Of a stretch of DNA of 64,000 bases, positions 1 through 8,512 are shown piece after piece (positions within the stretch are counted from its first letter, which is position 1; the number at the start of each line of letters is the position of its first letter). Below the pieces are notes generated by a model. It worked only from the letters and a program-made list of their open reading frames with translations, was not told the origin of the DNA and made no database searches. The position numbers were made by a program, and so were the translations under genes. Origin of the DNA: Thermohalobaculum sp039028795 (GTDB taxonomy: Bacteria; Pseudomonadota; Alphaproteobacteria; Rhodobacterales; Rhodobacteraceae); assembly GCA_039028795.1 (NCBI GenBank), contig JBCCHJ010000010.1, positions 1-64,000 on the forward strand. The letters are read 5' to 3'.

Positions 1-1529
1 AAAGCAGCGGCACTATCCAGGACAGGTTCACAACCTTCGATGACGGTGTTCAGAAATTCGAGACCTTCGAGAGCGGACTCCGGCGTTCAACCGAACAACA
101 GGACAATCCGGGTGGCTTCGGCGACGGCGCGAAGGCTTGGAAATCGATCCTGACGAATTTCGAAAGTAGCGGCACTATCCAGGACAGGTTCACAACCTTC
201 GATGACGGTGTCCAGAAATTCGAGACCTTCGAGAACGGACTCCGGCGTTCAACCGAACAACAGGACAATCCGGGTGGCTTCGGCGATGGCGCAGAGGCTT
301 GGACATCGATCCTGACGAATTTCGACTCCAATGGCCTGATTCAGGATCGGACCACCATTTTCGACGATGGCGTTCAAAAGTTTGAAGCCTTCGAGAACGG
401 CATCAGACGATCGACAGAACAACAGGACAATCCGGGTGGATTTGGCGACGGGGCAAAAAGCTGGGCGTCAATACTCACGAACTTCGACACGGATGGCGTG
501 ATCACTGACCGCACCACGATCTTTGACGACGGACGGGAAAGACGGGAAATTTTCGAAGACGGACAAATCGTCAGCATCGAGATTGTTCCGCAGCCTGGCA
601 GCGGAGAGATTGGCGCGCAGACCGCGTTTTTCTACGATGATACAGGAGAGCTGATCGGTAAAGTTATCCTGCTCGATAACGGCGCGGAAACCCGCGAATA
701 TTTCTTGGATGGGGCTCTCCGGCAGCGGATCGAAATCGATGAGGGAGTGGCTCTACCGATCAACAGCTTTGATCTGTTTGATGGGAACTTTGTTTTTGCG
801 GGCCTGACGCCTCTGCCTCCGGTGATCAGCGATTTCCCGAACGATACCGATACTGGTTCACCTCCGGATTTGAATGGCCCCGTTGATCCTCCGACGCAGG
901 GCTCTTTTGGCGGACCAGGCGCTATTCCTTCTCCACCTCTTGACGAACCGCAGCGTGGTGACTTTAGCCAGGTCGGGAGCTCAGACGGAGCAAAGTCTTG
1001 GACCGCGCGCGTCACGACCTTCGAGGAAAATGGCGACGTCCAAAGCCGCTATACACTGCGTGACGATGAAATCGAATTGCGCGATATCTTCAGCAATAAC
1101 ACCCTGCGCCAGCGGCTTGAAAGCGACCTGCTGAATATTGGCCAAGCACCTGGCCAGTGCACGTTTTCCGCTGAAGGTTGTACTCCTGAACCGGAACCCG
1201 ACTTCTTTGGCGCCGTGACATGGACCAATCGTTTGACCGAGTTTGATGCGAATGGTGACAGACTTCTGCAGCTGACCGAATTCGATGACACAGATATCGA
1301 AGCCTTCCTTTTCACCGCCAATGTGGAAACTCAGCGCCAGCAATTCGATGGCGATGACGATGAAACCTGGTTCGTTCGGGTGACCGATTTTGCGCCGGAC
1401 GACGACACGACCACCTTGTTCAACGAAGGCGACACTCTGCCCGAGGATGTCGTGGTCGTACCTCCTGAGGCGCCGTCACCCCCAACGTTCGGCGTTGGGG
1501 AAGCGCCCAGCTTCGACACCTTTGCTTGA
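1..1529 (+). CDS. FDDG-repeat protein A (5' end outside window)
   Basis: Function unknown. The reading frame is open from base 3, so the gene starts left of the window; about 508 residues are visible. The first part is a tandem array of 54-residue units, each with a TxFDDG core, an ExFExG motif, a linker DNPGGFGDGA and a Trp-x-SILTNF end. Units then degenerate, a Pro-rich linker follows (about residues 265-320 of the visible part), and the C-terminal module has a Cys pair (QCTFSAEGC) and FDGDDDE. The protein is very acidic and no membrane segment is visible. The final residues SFDTFA are acidic then hydrophobic, as in some type I secretion substrates; that link is weak. The unit shape recalls YD/RHS or MORN_2 repeats but I cannot assign it. 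Genes B and C are paralogues. Confidence 0.85.
   Translation, partial: SSGTIQDRFTTFDDGVQKFETFESGLRRSTEQQDNPGGFGDGAKAWKSILTNFESSGTIQDRFTTFDDGVQKFETFENGLRRSTEQQDNPGGFGDGAEAWTSILTNFDSNGLIQDRTTIFDDGVQKFEAFENGIRRSTEQQDNPGGFGDGAKSWASILTNFDTDGVITDRTTIFDDGRERREIFEDGQIVSIEIVPQPGSGEIGAQTAFFYDDTGELIGKVILLDNGAETREYFLDGALRQRIEIDEGVALPINSFDLFDGNFVFAGLTPLPPVISDFPNDTDTGSPPDLNGPVDPPTQGSFGGPGAIPSPPLDEPQRGDFSQVGSSDGAKSWTARVTTFEENGDVQSRYTLRDDEIELRDIFSNNTLRQRLESDLLNIGQAPGQCTFSAEGCTPEPEPDFFGAVTWTNRLTEFDANGDRLLQLTEFDDTDIEAFLFTANVETQRQQFDGDDDETWFVRVTDFAPDDDTTTLFNEGDTLPEDVVVVPPEAPSPPTFGVGEAPSFDTFA
3..488 (+). repeat. Tandem 162-bp coding repeats
   Basis: Three direct repeats of exactly 162 bp (54 codons) lie at about 3-164, 165-326 and 327-488, and a diverged fourth follows. 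By eye, units 1 and 2 differ at about 8 of 162 bases. Unit 3 has drifted at synonymous sites but keeps a conserved core around 417-440. The array continues past the left window edge. High DNA identity between neighbouring units suggests recent expansion or gene conversion and predicts length variation between strains. Confidence 0.9.
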
Positions 1530-1621
1530 TCCCAGTTTGGTCCACTGGACCTCGCCAGAATCCATGCTAAGGATAGGGGGCGCGGGCGTAAGAACCGCGC
1601 CCTTTAAGGCCGGGGAAACGC

Positions 1622-2449
1622 ATGCTGGATACGACGGAAATCAAAACTGACACGCTGCTCGATATCAATAATATCGAGGTGATATACAACCATGTCATCC
1701 TGGTGCTGAAAGGGGTTTCTCTGCAGGTTCCAAAAGGCGGGGTCACAGCGCTTCTGGGCGGCAATGGCGCAGGCAAGACAACCACTCTGAAAGCGGTTTC
1801 GAACCTTTTGCACTCTGAACGGGGCGAGGTCACGAAAGGCACGATCACCTACCGTGATCAGCCGATTGCCGATCTGAATCCGGCCGAGCTGGTCAGCCGC
1901 GGCGTCATCCAAGTGATGGAGGGCCGCCACTGTTTCGAGCACCTGACTGTCGAAGAAAACCTGATGTGCGGGTCCTATACGCGCAAGGACGGTTCGGCGA
2001 AGATCAAGGACAGCCTGGAACTGGTCTACACCTACTTCCCCCGACTGCGCGAGCGCCGCAAGTCGCTGGCAGGATATACTTCGGGCGGCGAACAGCAGAT
2101 GTGCGCCATCGGCCGTGCGCTGATGTCGAACCCCGAGACCATTTTGTTGGACGAGCCGTCCATGGGATTGGCGCCGCAATTGGTTGAAGAGATTTTCGAG
2201 ATCGTCCGCAATCTGAATGAGAAGGAAGGCGTATCAATCCTGCTGGCCGAACAGAACACCAACATGGCGCTGAAATATGCCCATTATGGTTACATTCTGG
2301 AAAGCGGTCGGGTGGTGATGGATGGCCCGGCCAAGGAACTGGCGGAAAACCCGGATGTGAAAGAGTTCTACCTGGGAATGTCGGACCAGGGCCGCAAGTC
2401 CTTCCGCGAAGTCCGGTCCTATCGCCGCCGGAAGCGCTGGCTGAGCTGA
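1622..2449 (+). CDS. livF: Branched-chain amino acid-type ABC transporter ATPase (LivF-like)
   Basis: ATP-binding subunit of a LivFGHMJ-type importer, acting on the cytoplasmic face of the inner membrane. It is 275 residues, with Walker A GGNGAGKT at about 46-53, a signature TSGGEQQ (Thr-Ser where Leu-Ser is usual), Walker B ILLDEPSMGLAP and a switch His replaced by Gln (LLAEQN), as in LivF. The C-terminus is extended and basic (RSYRRRKRWLS). No permease, LivG or binding protein gene is visible nearby. Both flanking genes are FDDG-repeat genes, so it looks like the last gene of a liv operon cut off by FDDG-A. The substrate could be an aromatic acid given the pob/pca neighbours, but that is inference. 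Confidence 0.85.
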   Translation: MLDTTEIKTDTLLDINNIEVIYNHVILVLKGVSLQVPKGGVTALLGGNGAGKTTTLKAVSNLLHSERGEVTKGTITYRDQPIADLNPAELVSRGVIQVMEGRHCFEHLTVEENLMCGSYTRKDGSAKIKDSLELVYTYFPRLRERRKSLAGYTSGGEQQMCAIGRALMSNPETILLDEPSMGLAPQLVEEIFEIVRNLNEKEGVSILLAEQNTNMALKYAHYGYILESGRVVMDGPAKELAENPDVKEFYLGMSDQGRKSFREVRSYRRRKRWLS

Positions 2450-2698
2450 CGCGGACTGAGTCGCACGAATATCAGCTATTGATGTCTAATCCTCAGCGCG
2501 GGTAGCCCTGGGGGCTTCTCGGATTTCTTTGCAAATTGCAAATATCTTCACATCGTGCTTCTCAAAATCGTACTGAATCGGGCCGGATTATGACTTTTGC
2601 CGCCCCGGTTCACCTGTGAATTGCGCACCCCCCATCCGCCAAGCTACGCGAAGAGTTAACGGTGTTGAGGGTTTTGAAAGTCTGTTTTGGGGGGCGTT

Positions 2699-3598
2699 AT
2701 GCAAGAAGTACGCGTTCACGAGGATCACGAAGGTCTCCATCCATGGTCGCGGATTGAAGAGACTTTCGTGCTGCATCGGGGCAGAGAGCACCTGGACTGC
2801 CGACTGACTCATTTTCACGACGGCACGGTGCAACAGGATGATTTCGTCGCGGGCGCTTTGCGTCATCGCATTATTGGGAACAATGGCAATCGATTAAGCG
2901 ATGCCGCCGAGAAACCCTGGGATCAGATCGAGCTGCGCTATGACGATCGCGGATCGGAGCTGCGGGTCACCACATTCTACTCAGATGGCGGGGTGCGGAA
3001 TGAAATGTTCCATATCGCGCTGTGGCATGACCAGGTGCCCGCCGAGCAGGCAGCGGGCGGAACCAATGCTCCGTTGAAAAACGTCACAGTCGACTACGAC
3101 GCAAATGGCGTGCTGGTCGGGCGCCACTTCTTCCATGTCGATGGTGCAATCGTTTACGAACGCTATGAGAACGGCATTCTGAGCGAGGTTCTGCAGGAAC
3201 TGGCGCCGCTGGCGCCTGGCATGACCAAACATCGCGGCTGGTCTTCGATCGTTCAGTGCTTCGATTCAAACGGGCTGCTCACCCGCAAACTAACCGTCTG
3301 GGACGATGGTTCGGAAACCGAAGAGATCTTCGAAGATGCTGAGTTGGACCTTGAGCCGCTGGCAGAAGAGATCGACCAGCCGATCATGATGCACAAGGAT
3401 CAATTGCAAGATATCCCTGCTCAAGAAGTGATGGTGGAAGCATCCGAGGTTTCTGATGATGCCGAAATGTCGGCATTTGAGACGCCGATGGCCAAGTGGT
3501 TGCAAAGCAAGTTCGGCGGACTTGTCCAAGGTGGAGGTCCCCGCCTTTCGCGTGCTGCCAGTAACGATCAGGCCTTGGACTTCGCAATCGGGGCTTGA
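2699..3598 (+). CDS. FDDG-repeat protein B
   Basis: Function unknown; second member of the FDDG family, 299 residues. The ATG at 2699 follows a G-rich stretch; an in-frame TTG at 2687 would add four residues. It has about four degenerate units: a PW-x-x-I opening, then motifs such as FHDG, FYSDGG, FHVDG and VWDDG, each followed by an acidic E-x-F/Y-E-x-G/A element. YDANG and FDSNG motifs match the FD/YD-x-x-G turns of A and C. The last 90 residues are unlike the repeats and less regular, and the Cys-pair C-terminal module of A and C is absent. No signal peptide or membrane segment is seen. It sits alone between livF and pobA with roughly 250 and 110 bp spacers. Confidence 0.8.
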   Translation: MQEVRVHEDHEGLHPWSRIEETFVLHRGREHLDCRLTHFHDGTVQQDDFVAGALRHRIIGNNGNRLSDAAEKPWDQIELRYDDRGSELRVTTFYSDGGVRNEMFHIALWHDQVPAEQAAGGTNAPLKNVTVDYDANGVLVGRHFFHVDGAIVYERYENGILSEVLQELAPLAPGMTKHRGWSSIVQCFDSNGLLTRKLTVWDDGSETEEIFEDAELDLEPLAEEIDQPIMMHKDQLQDIPAQEVMVEASEVSDDAEMSAFETPMAKWLQSKFGGLVQGGGPRLSRAASNDQALDFAIGA

Positions 3599-3709
3599 TG
3601 CAAGGCCGTTAGAAACTTTGCCGGTGAAAAAACGGCCGGGCGCAAATCCACCATGTGACATCGACCTGACCTGCCCTATTGTTCCCAGTGCCGGTTCTTG
3701 GGAGCATAC

Positions 3710-4879
3710 ATGAAGACGCAGGTTGGTATTATTGGCGGTGGCCCGTCGGGTTTGTTGTTGTCTCAGATCCTGCATCTGGCCGGAATAGATAACGTTGTAC
3801 TGGAACGGCAGAGCCGGGACTACGTGTTACGGCGCATTCGGGCAGGGGTTCTGGAACAGGGCACCTGCAACATGCTTCGCCAGGCCCAGGTTGGCGACCG
3901 AATGGACCGCGAAGGCCAGATCCACACGGGCTTTGCACTGGCTTTCGACGACGACCTGACACGGATCGACCTGGAAAGCCTAGCGGGCGGCAAAACGGTC
4001 ATGGTCTATGGTCAGACCGAGGTGACGCGGGACCTTTACCATGCCCGCGATGCCATGGATGGTGCGATCATCCACGACGCTGCCGATGTTACGCCGCACG
4101 ATGTCAACAGCGACGCGCCCTACCTAACATGGTCCCAGGGCGGGGATATGCATCGGCTAGATTGCGATTTCATTGCGGCTTGCGATGGCGCGCATGGGGT
4201 TGGACGGAAGTCGATCCCCAAGGATGTGTTGAAGGAGTACGAGCAGGTCTATCCATTCGGCTGGCTGGGTGTCCTGTCGCGCACAACACCCGCCTATGAA
4301 GAACTTATCTATGCCGGCGGCAGCAATGGATTTGCATTGTGTTCCATGCGGAACGAAAGCCTCAGTCGCTATTATGTGCAAGCGCCGCTCGATACGGATG
4401 TGGCGGCCTTCTCGGATGAGCGGTTTTGGGAAGAGCTGAAAGCCCGCATCCCGGCCGACATAGCCCGGGGGATGGAAACCGGACCCTCGATTGAAAAGTC
4501 CATTTCGCCACTGCGGTCATATGTGGCCGAACCCTTGCAATATGGCCGGCTTTTCCTGGCCGGTGATGCCGGGCATATCGTACCGCCTACCGGGGCAAAG
4601 GGGCTTAATCTGGCGGTGTCTGACATCCGCTATCTAAGTGATGGCCTAATCGCGTATTACCGGGGCGACGAGGCCCCGTTGCGGGCATATTCCGAAACCG
4701 CGCTTAGGCGCGTTTGGAAGACGGAACGGTTTTCCTGGTACATGACGATGCTGCTGCACAGCTTTCCGGGCGAAAGCGATTTCCGGTCCAAGATGCGGGC
4801 CGCGGAAGTGGACTATGTGGCCAGCTCTCGTGCAGCACAAACCTCGATTGCAGAAAACTATGTGGGACTGCCGTACTGA
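3710..4879 (+). CDS. pobA: 4-hydroxybenzoate 3-monooxygenase
   Basis: Flavoprotein hydroxylase converting 4-hydroxybenzoate to protocatechuate with NADPH and O2. It is 389 residues, near the 394 of Pseudomonas PobA. The FAD motif GIIGGGPSG is at about 6-14, the middle DG motif is CDGAHG, and the second FAD motif is AGDAGH followed by PPTGAKG. SRYYVQ and the C-terminal ENYVGLPY carry the tyrosines matching Tyr201 and Tyr385 of the Pseudomonas enzyme. The ATG at 3710 has GGGAG upstream; an in-frame TTG four codons earlier is less likely. It feeds the pcaGH genes downstream but is separated from them by FDDG-C. No PobR regulator is in the window. Confidence 0.95.
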   Translation: MKTQVGIIGGGPSGLLLSQILHLAGIDNVVLERQSRDYVLRRIRAGVLEQGTCNMLRQAQVGDRMDREGQIHTGFALAFDDDLTRIDLESLAGGKTVMVYGQTEVTRDLYHARDAMDGAIIHDAADVTPHDVNSDAPYLTWSQGGDMHRLDCDFIAACDGAHGVGRKSIPKDVLKEYEQVYPFGWLGVLSRTTPAYEELIYAGGSNGFALCSMRNESLSRYYVQAPLDTDVAAFSDERFWEELKARIPADIARGMETGPSIEKSISPLRSYVAEPLQYGRLFLAGDAGHIVPPTGAKGLNLAVSDIRYLSDGLIAYYRGDEAPLRAYSETALRRVWKTERFSWYMTMLLHSFPGESDFRSKMRAAEVDYVASSRAAQTSIAENYVGLPY

Positions 4880-4943
4880 ACATTGACCAATCCCGTTCCG
4901 GCATGCAGTCTTCATTCGGGGAATTTGAGCAAGGGTGTTTCGG

Positions 4944-6686
4944 ATGCAACGCATTGAGGTTCGCGAAGACACGGACAACCGGTTTCCGTGGGACACTATT
5001 ACGTTCACTTATGATCTGATCGGTGATCAAGAGGTTCTGCGCTCGACAGTCCGCGTCTTTGATGATGGGCTTGAACAGACACGCGGGTTCAACATCGGAT
5101 CTATCAACAATGGCACCAGCCCATTCACCCGGCAAATGGACATCCCGTTTTTTCCAGATGCAGTTGTTCGGGCTGAGGGCTACTTAGACCAAGGCGAAGA
5201 CGATGGCGTAAAACCATGGGAGCTTTATTATTCCGAGACCATCACACCTGGTGATAGTGTTCTAACGTCGGACGGAGTGATTACTAATCCGGACGGACCT
5301 GAAACACATTTTCGCGCGATCGTTTTCGATGATGGCTCTGCGGACACCAGGTATTGGGAAGATGGAGTTCTGCGCTTCGTGTCGGTCTTCGATGGCGTTG
5401 GCGGGCAGACGCCATGGATCAGACAAGAAAAGAGTTTTGATGAATCAGGCAATCTGACCCGCAGCGTTACACCATTTGACAATGGCATTCTCCGGGATGA
5501 ACGATTTACTGACGGCATCTTGACCGAGCGCAGGATGTCGGATGGAGAGTTTTCCAGCGACAACATCAAACCCTGGACCGAGATCGTCGAGACCTACACG
5601 GTCGTAGGCGATGAAAGCGTCCTAATGAGTACTACCACAACCTTTGATTCCGGTGTGATCCTGACGGAAGGTGTTCGGCTGGTAGATCGGATCGTGGGGC
5701 CAACAGGCTTTTTCTCTGGCGACCCACCACCGCCTGAGATCGTGCAAGATGTCTTCCGTTTTCGTACATGGGAAGACGGTGATGCAAACGGCGGACCGGA
5801 CACAAAACCCTGGACCCGCATCGAAGAAACAACCTTCCGGCCCGGCGACACTCTGCTGACCGAAAACGGTGTGATCACCAACCCTGACTTCGGCTCGGAA
5901 ACCACCGAACGTATGATCACTTATGACAGTGGGGATGAAACCTTTTTTCGCTTCACCGACGGGCTGCTTGACATCAGAATTTCTTTTGATGGTCCAGTGG
6001 TGCAAAGCCTCAGTCAGCCGCCGGGTGAAGGTCAGGGCAACAAATCCTGGTTTGCCATCAGCAATATCTATGATGCGAATGGGGCCTTAGAACGCAAGGG
6101 CACCTTCTTTGACAACGGGATCGTTCGGGACGATCAGTTCGCCGATGGCATTCTGACGACGCGGAGCCTGACTGATGCTTTTGCGAGCGGTGGCGATGGG
6201 GTCAAACCATGGTCGGCAATAATAACGGATTTTGATTCAACGGGTGTAATCGCGCGCCAGCAGACATTCTATGATGACGGCCGAAGGTTAAACGAATTCT
6301 TCGAAGACGGCCTGCTTAGTCAAACCGTCCTTACGGTTCCGCCGGTCCCGCCCAGCCAGTGCAGCTTTACCGGTGACCCGGATTGCCCGGAAATACCTGT
6401 CACGGTGGTAAGCCGCGTCACGGATTTCGACAGCTCTGGGGAACGGACGCAAGAGGTTTCCACCTTCTCGGACCGCGACGTCACCGGCTTCATCTTTACG
6501 GATGGTGAGATTACAGAACGCCAGTTCTATGATGGTGACGACGATGAAGACTGGGTGGTCACCCGCATCCTGTTCGAGAACGGGCAACGGACCGAGGTAA
6601 TTACATATGACAGTTTGGATCTGGTGCCGGACGATGTGATTGTGGTGCCAGAAGTGGTTGCACCCGGGCCAGGGACCTTCATGTAG
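4944..6686 (+). CDS. FDDG-repeat protein C
   Basis: Function unknown; largest complete FDDG member, 580 residues. The ATG at 4944 follows AAGGG with good spacing; an in-frame GTG at 4935 is the alternative. Repeats with motifs VFDDG, PFDNG, TFDSG, FFDNG and FYDDG alternate with KPW-x-x-I openings and DG-I/V-L turns. One longer unit occurs twice, containing GDxxLTxxGVITNPD (around residues 105 and 305), so there is a super-repeat. The C-terminus has the Cys pair QCSFTGDPDC and FDGDDDE shared with A, then a Pro/Val-rich tail. The protein is strongly acidic with no signal peptide. It lies between pobA and pcaC with gaps of 64 and 72 bp, probably in the same transcript. Confidence 0.85.
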   Translation: MQRIEVREDTDNRFPWDTITFTYDLIGDQEVLRSTVRVFDDGLEQTRGFNIGSINNGTSPFTRQMDIPFFPDAVVRAEGYLDQGEDDGVKPWELYYSETITPGDSVLTSDGVITNPDGPETHFRAIVFDDGSADTRYWEDGVLRFVSVFDGVGGQTPWIRQEKSFDESGNLTRSVTPFDNGILRDERFTDGILTERRMSDGEFSSDNIKPWTEIVETYTVVGDESVLMSTTTTFDSGVILTEGVRLVDRIVGPTGFFSGDPPPPEIVQDVFRFRTWEDGDANGGPDTKPWTRIEETTFRPGDTLLTENGVITNPDFGSETTERMITYDSGDETFFRFTDGLLDIRISFDGPVVQSLSQPPGEGQGNKSWFAISNIYDANGALERKGTFFDNGIVRDDQFADGILTTRSLTDAFASGGDGVKPWSAIITDFDSTGVIARQQTFYDDGRRLNEFFEDGLLSQTVLTVPPVPPSQCSFTGDPDCPEIPVTVVSRVTDFDSSGERTQEVSTFSDRDVTGFIFTDGEITERQFYDGDDDEDWVVTRILFENGQRTEVITYDSLDLVPDDVIVVPEVVAPGPGTFM

Positions 6687-6758
6687 CAACCAATCTCCTT
6701 GCAAAACTCGCCACCCCGTCCCATTGAAAGGATCAAGCAACAAGGGGATGGGAACGCA

Positions 6759-7151
6759 ATGGCCGACCGGATGAAAGACGGCATGCAGGTGCGTCGTCAG
6801 GTCCTGGGTGATGCTCATGTCGACCGGGCAGAGGCTGCGAAAACTCCGTTCGATGAACCATTCCAAACCTTCATCACCGAAGGTGCTTGGGGATCCGTTT
6901 GGACCCGGGACGGACTGACCCGGCGCGAACGGTCCCTGATCACATTGGCGCTGCTGGCCGCAGGTGGACAGTGGGACGAGGTCGCCATGCGCACCAGGGC
7001 AACCACCAACACCGGCGCCACCCCTGAGGATGTGCGAGAGGCGATGCTGCATGTCGCCGTTTATGCCGGGGTTCCAGCAGCCAACCACGCGCTGAAAGTG
7101 ATTAAGCAGACCTATGCCGAGATGGGTGTTTCGCTGGAGGGTGATGCGTGA
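6759..7151 (+). CDS. pcaC: 4-carboxymuconolactone decarboxylase
   Basis: Converts 4-carboxymuconolactone to beta-ketoadipate enol-lactone in the protocatechuate branch. It is 130 residues, the usual size for free-standing PcaC and not a PcaL (PcaD-PcaC) fusion. Typical features are the VWTRDGLTRRERSL segment and the GATPEDVREAMLH and AGVPAANHA motifs of the CMD/AhpD-like fold. The ATG at 6759 with GGGA upstream gives the family N-terminus; upstream in-frame codons lack support. Its TGA overlaps the GTG start of pcaH, indicating translational coupling. Confidence 0.93.
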   Translation: MADRMKDGMQVRRQVLGDAHVDRAEAAKTPFDEPFQTFITEGAWGSVWTRDGLTRRERSLITLALLAAGGQWDEVAMRTRATTNTGATPEDVREAMLHVAVYAGVPAANHALKVIKQTYAEMGVSLEGDA

Positions 7152-7891
7152 ACCTGCCAAACGACCCGGACCGTAGCACATTCGCCAAACGGGATCTGGA
7201 CTGGCATCCTCCGGTTCTGGCGCCGGATTACAAAAGCTCGCGCTTACGCTCGCCCAAACATGCGCGTCTATCGATGCCGCAAACGCTGTCCGAGCTGACA
7301 GGGCCAGTGTTTCCGCAGTCGATGATCGGGCCGATGGATCACGACCTGATCCACAACTATGCCGCGCCGGGCGAATCCGCCATCGGCCCGCGGATCATCG
7401 TTCATGGCAAGGTGATGGATGAACAAGGCCGCGGCGTCCCCGGTGCGCTGATCGAGGTTTGGCAGGCCAACGCCGGGGGCCGCTATCGCCATGCGAAAGA
7501 GCGATACATTGTCCCGCTGGACCCAAACTTCGGTGGTTGCGGCCGGGTGATCACGGGACCAGATGGCACTTATGAGTTTCGTACGATCCTGCCTGGACCC
7601 TATCCCTGGCCAAACCGCGAAAATGATTGGCGGCCCGCACATATCCACTTTTCCGTCTTCGGCAGGGGATGGGCGCAGCGGCTGATCACGCAGATGTATT
7701 TCGATGGCGACCCGATGATCTGGCTTTGCCCAATCGTGGATGCGATCCCATCGGAAGAGGCGATCAAGACGTTGATCGCTCGGCTGGATATGGACCGCAC
7801 AGTGCCCTTCGATGCGCGGGCATATGAGTTCAATGTTGTCTTGCGTGGCCGGGATCAGACAGCCTTCGAGAACCGGTTGGAAGGCGCATGA
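7148..7891 (+). CDS. pcaH: Protocatechuate 3,4-dioxygenase, beta subunit
   Basis: Iron-binding subunit of the intradiol dioxygenase that opens protocatechuate to 3-carboxy-cis,cis-muconate. It is 247 residues with a GTG start overlapping the pcaC stop. The Fe(III) ligands are recognisable: Tyr in PGPYPWPN, Tyr in the QMYFDGDP segment region, and two His in RPAHIHF. EVWQANAGGRYRH is the conserved core strand. The ATGA overlap with pcaG couples translation of the alpha and beta subunits. Confidence 0.95.
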   Translation: MNLPNDPDRSTFAKRDLDWHPPVLAPDYKSSRLRSPKHARLSMPQTLSELTGPVFPQSMIGPMDHDLIHNYAAPGESAIGPRIIVHGKVMDEQGRGVPGALIEVWQANAGGRYRHAKERYIVPLDPNFGGCGRVITGPDGTYEFRTILPGPYPWPNRENDWRPAHIHFSVFGRGWAQRLITQMYFDGDPMIWLCPIVDAIPSEEAIKTLIARLDMDRTVPFDARAYEFNVVLRGRDQTAFENRLEGA

Positions 7892-8496
7892 CAGGTCCGA
7901 AAGATCACCTGAAGGAAAGCCCCAGCCAGACGGCGGGACCTTATGTCCATATCGGCTGCACGCCAAACTTCTGTGATGTCACTGGGGTGTACGAAGGCGA
8001 TCCTGGTGCCGAGATGGTCAACGACGAAACCAGGGGCGAGCGGATTACGGTCAGCGGTATCATCTACGATGGCGACGGTTCACCCCTGCTGGATGCCTTA
8101 GTCGAAATCTGGCAGGCCGATGCGGACGGTATCTATCCGGGCCATGACCCACGCGGACCTGCCGACCCGAACTTCAGCGGCTGGGGCCGAAAGGCCGGGG
8201 ACTACGCGACTGGCGAATGGATCTTCGAAACCGTAAAGCCCGGCGCGGTACCTTTCCCGGGCGGCGGCTTCCAGGCCCCGCATGTCACCTTTTGGATCGT
8301 CGCCCGCGGGATCAATCTTGGCCTGCAGACCCGGATGTATTTCCCGGATGAAGACAATGGCATAGACCCAGTCTTAGCGGCGATCAAAGACCAATCCCGC
8401 GTCCCAACGTTGATTGCCAAGCTCACCGGTGAAAGTGCGTACCGCTTCGACATCAGCTTGCAAGGGAATGACGAAACGGTATTTTTTGACTTCTAA
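7888..8496 (+). CDS. pcaG: Protocatechuate 3,4-dioxygenase, alpha subunit
   Basis: Non-catalytic partner of PcaH, 202 residues. It begins with the family motif SPSQTAGPYVHIG, contains the EIWQADADGIY core and ends with FDISLQG and a short acidic tail. Iron ligands are missing as expected: the PcaH RPAHIHF segment corresponds to APHVTF here. It overlaps pcaH by four bases (ATGA). The next gene starts 16 bp downstream with its own GGGGGA ribosome-binding site. Confidence 0.95.
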   Translation: MTGPKDHLKESPSQTAGPYVHIGCTPNFCDVTGVYEGDPGAEMVNDETRGERITVSGIIYDGDGSPLLDALVEIWQADADGIYPGHDPRGPADPNFSGWGRKAGDYATGEWIFETVKPGAVPFPGGGFQAPHVTFWIVARGINLGLQTRMYFPDEDNGIDPVLAAIKDQSRVPTLIAKLTGESAYRFDISLQGNDETVFFDF

Positions 8497-8512
8497 AATT
8501 GGGGGACCTCAA

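Noticed and set aside
3..488. Tandem repeats considered as a CRISPR array
   Set aside because: The period is 162 bp with no unique spacers, and the repeats are coding and in frame.
1..1529. FDDG repeats considered as RTX calcium-binding repeats
   Set aside because: No GGxGxDxxx nonapeptides are present; the Gly-Asp content lies in a different 54-residue pattern.
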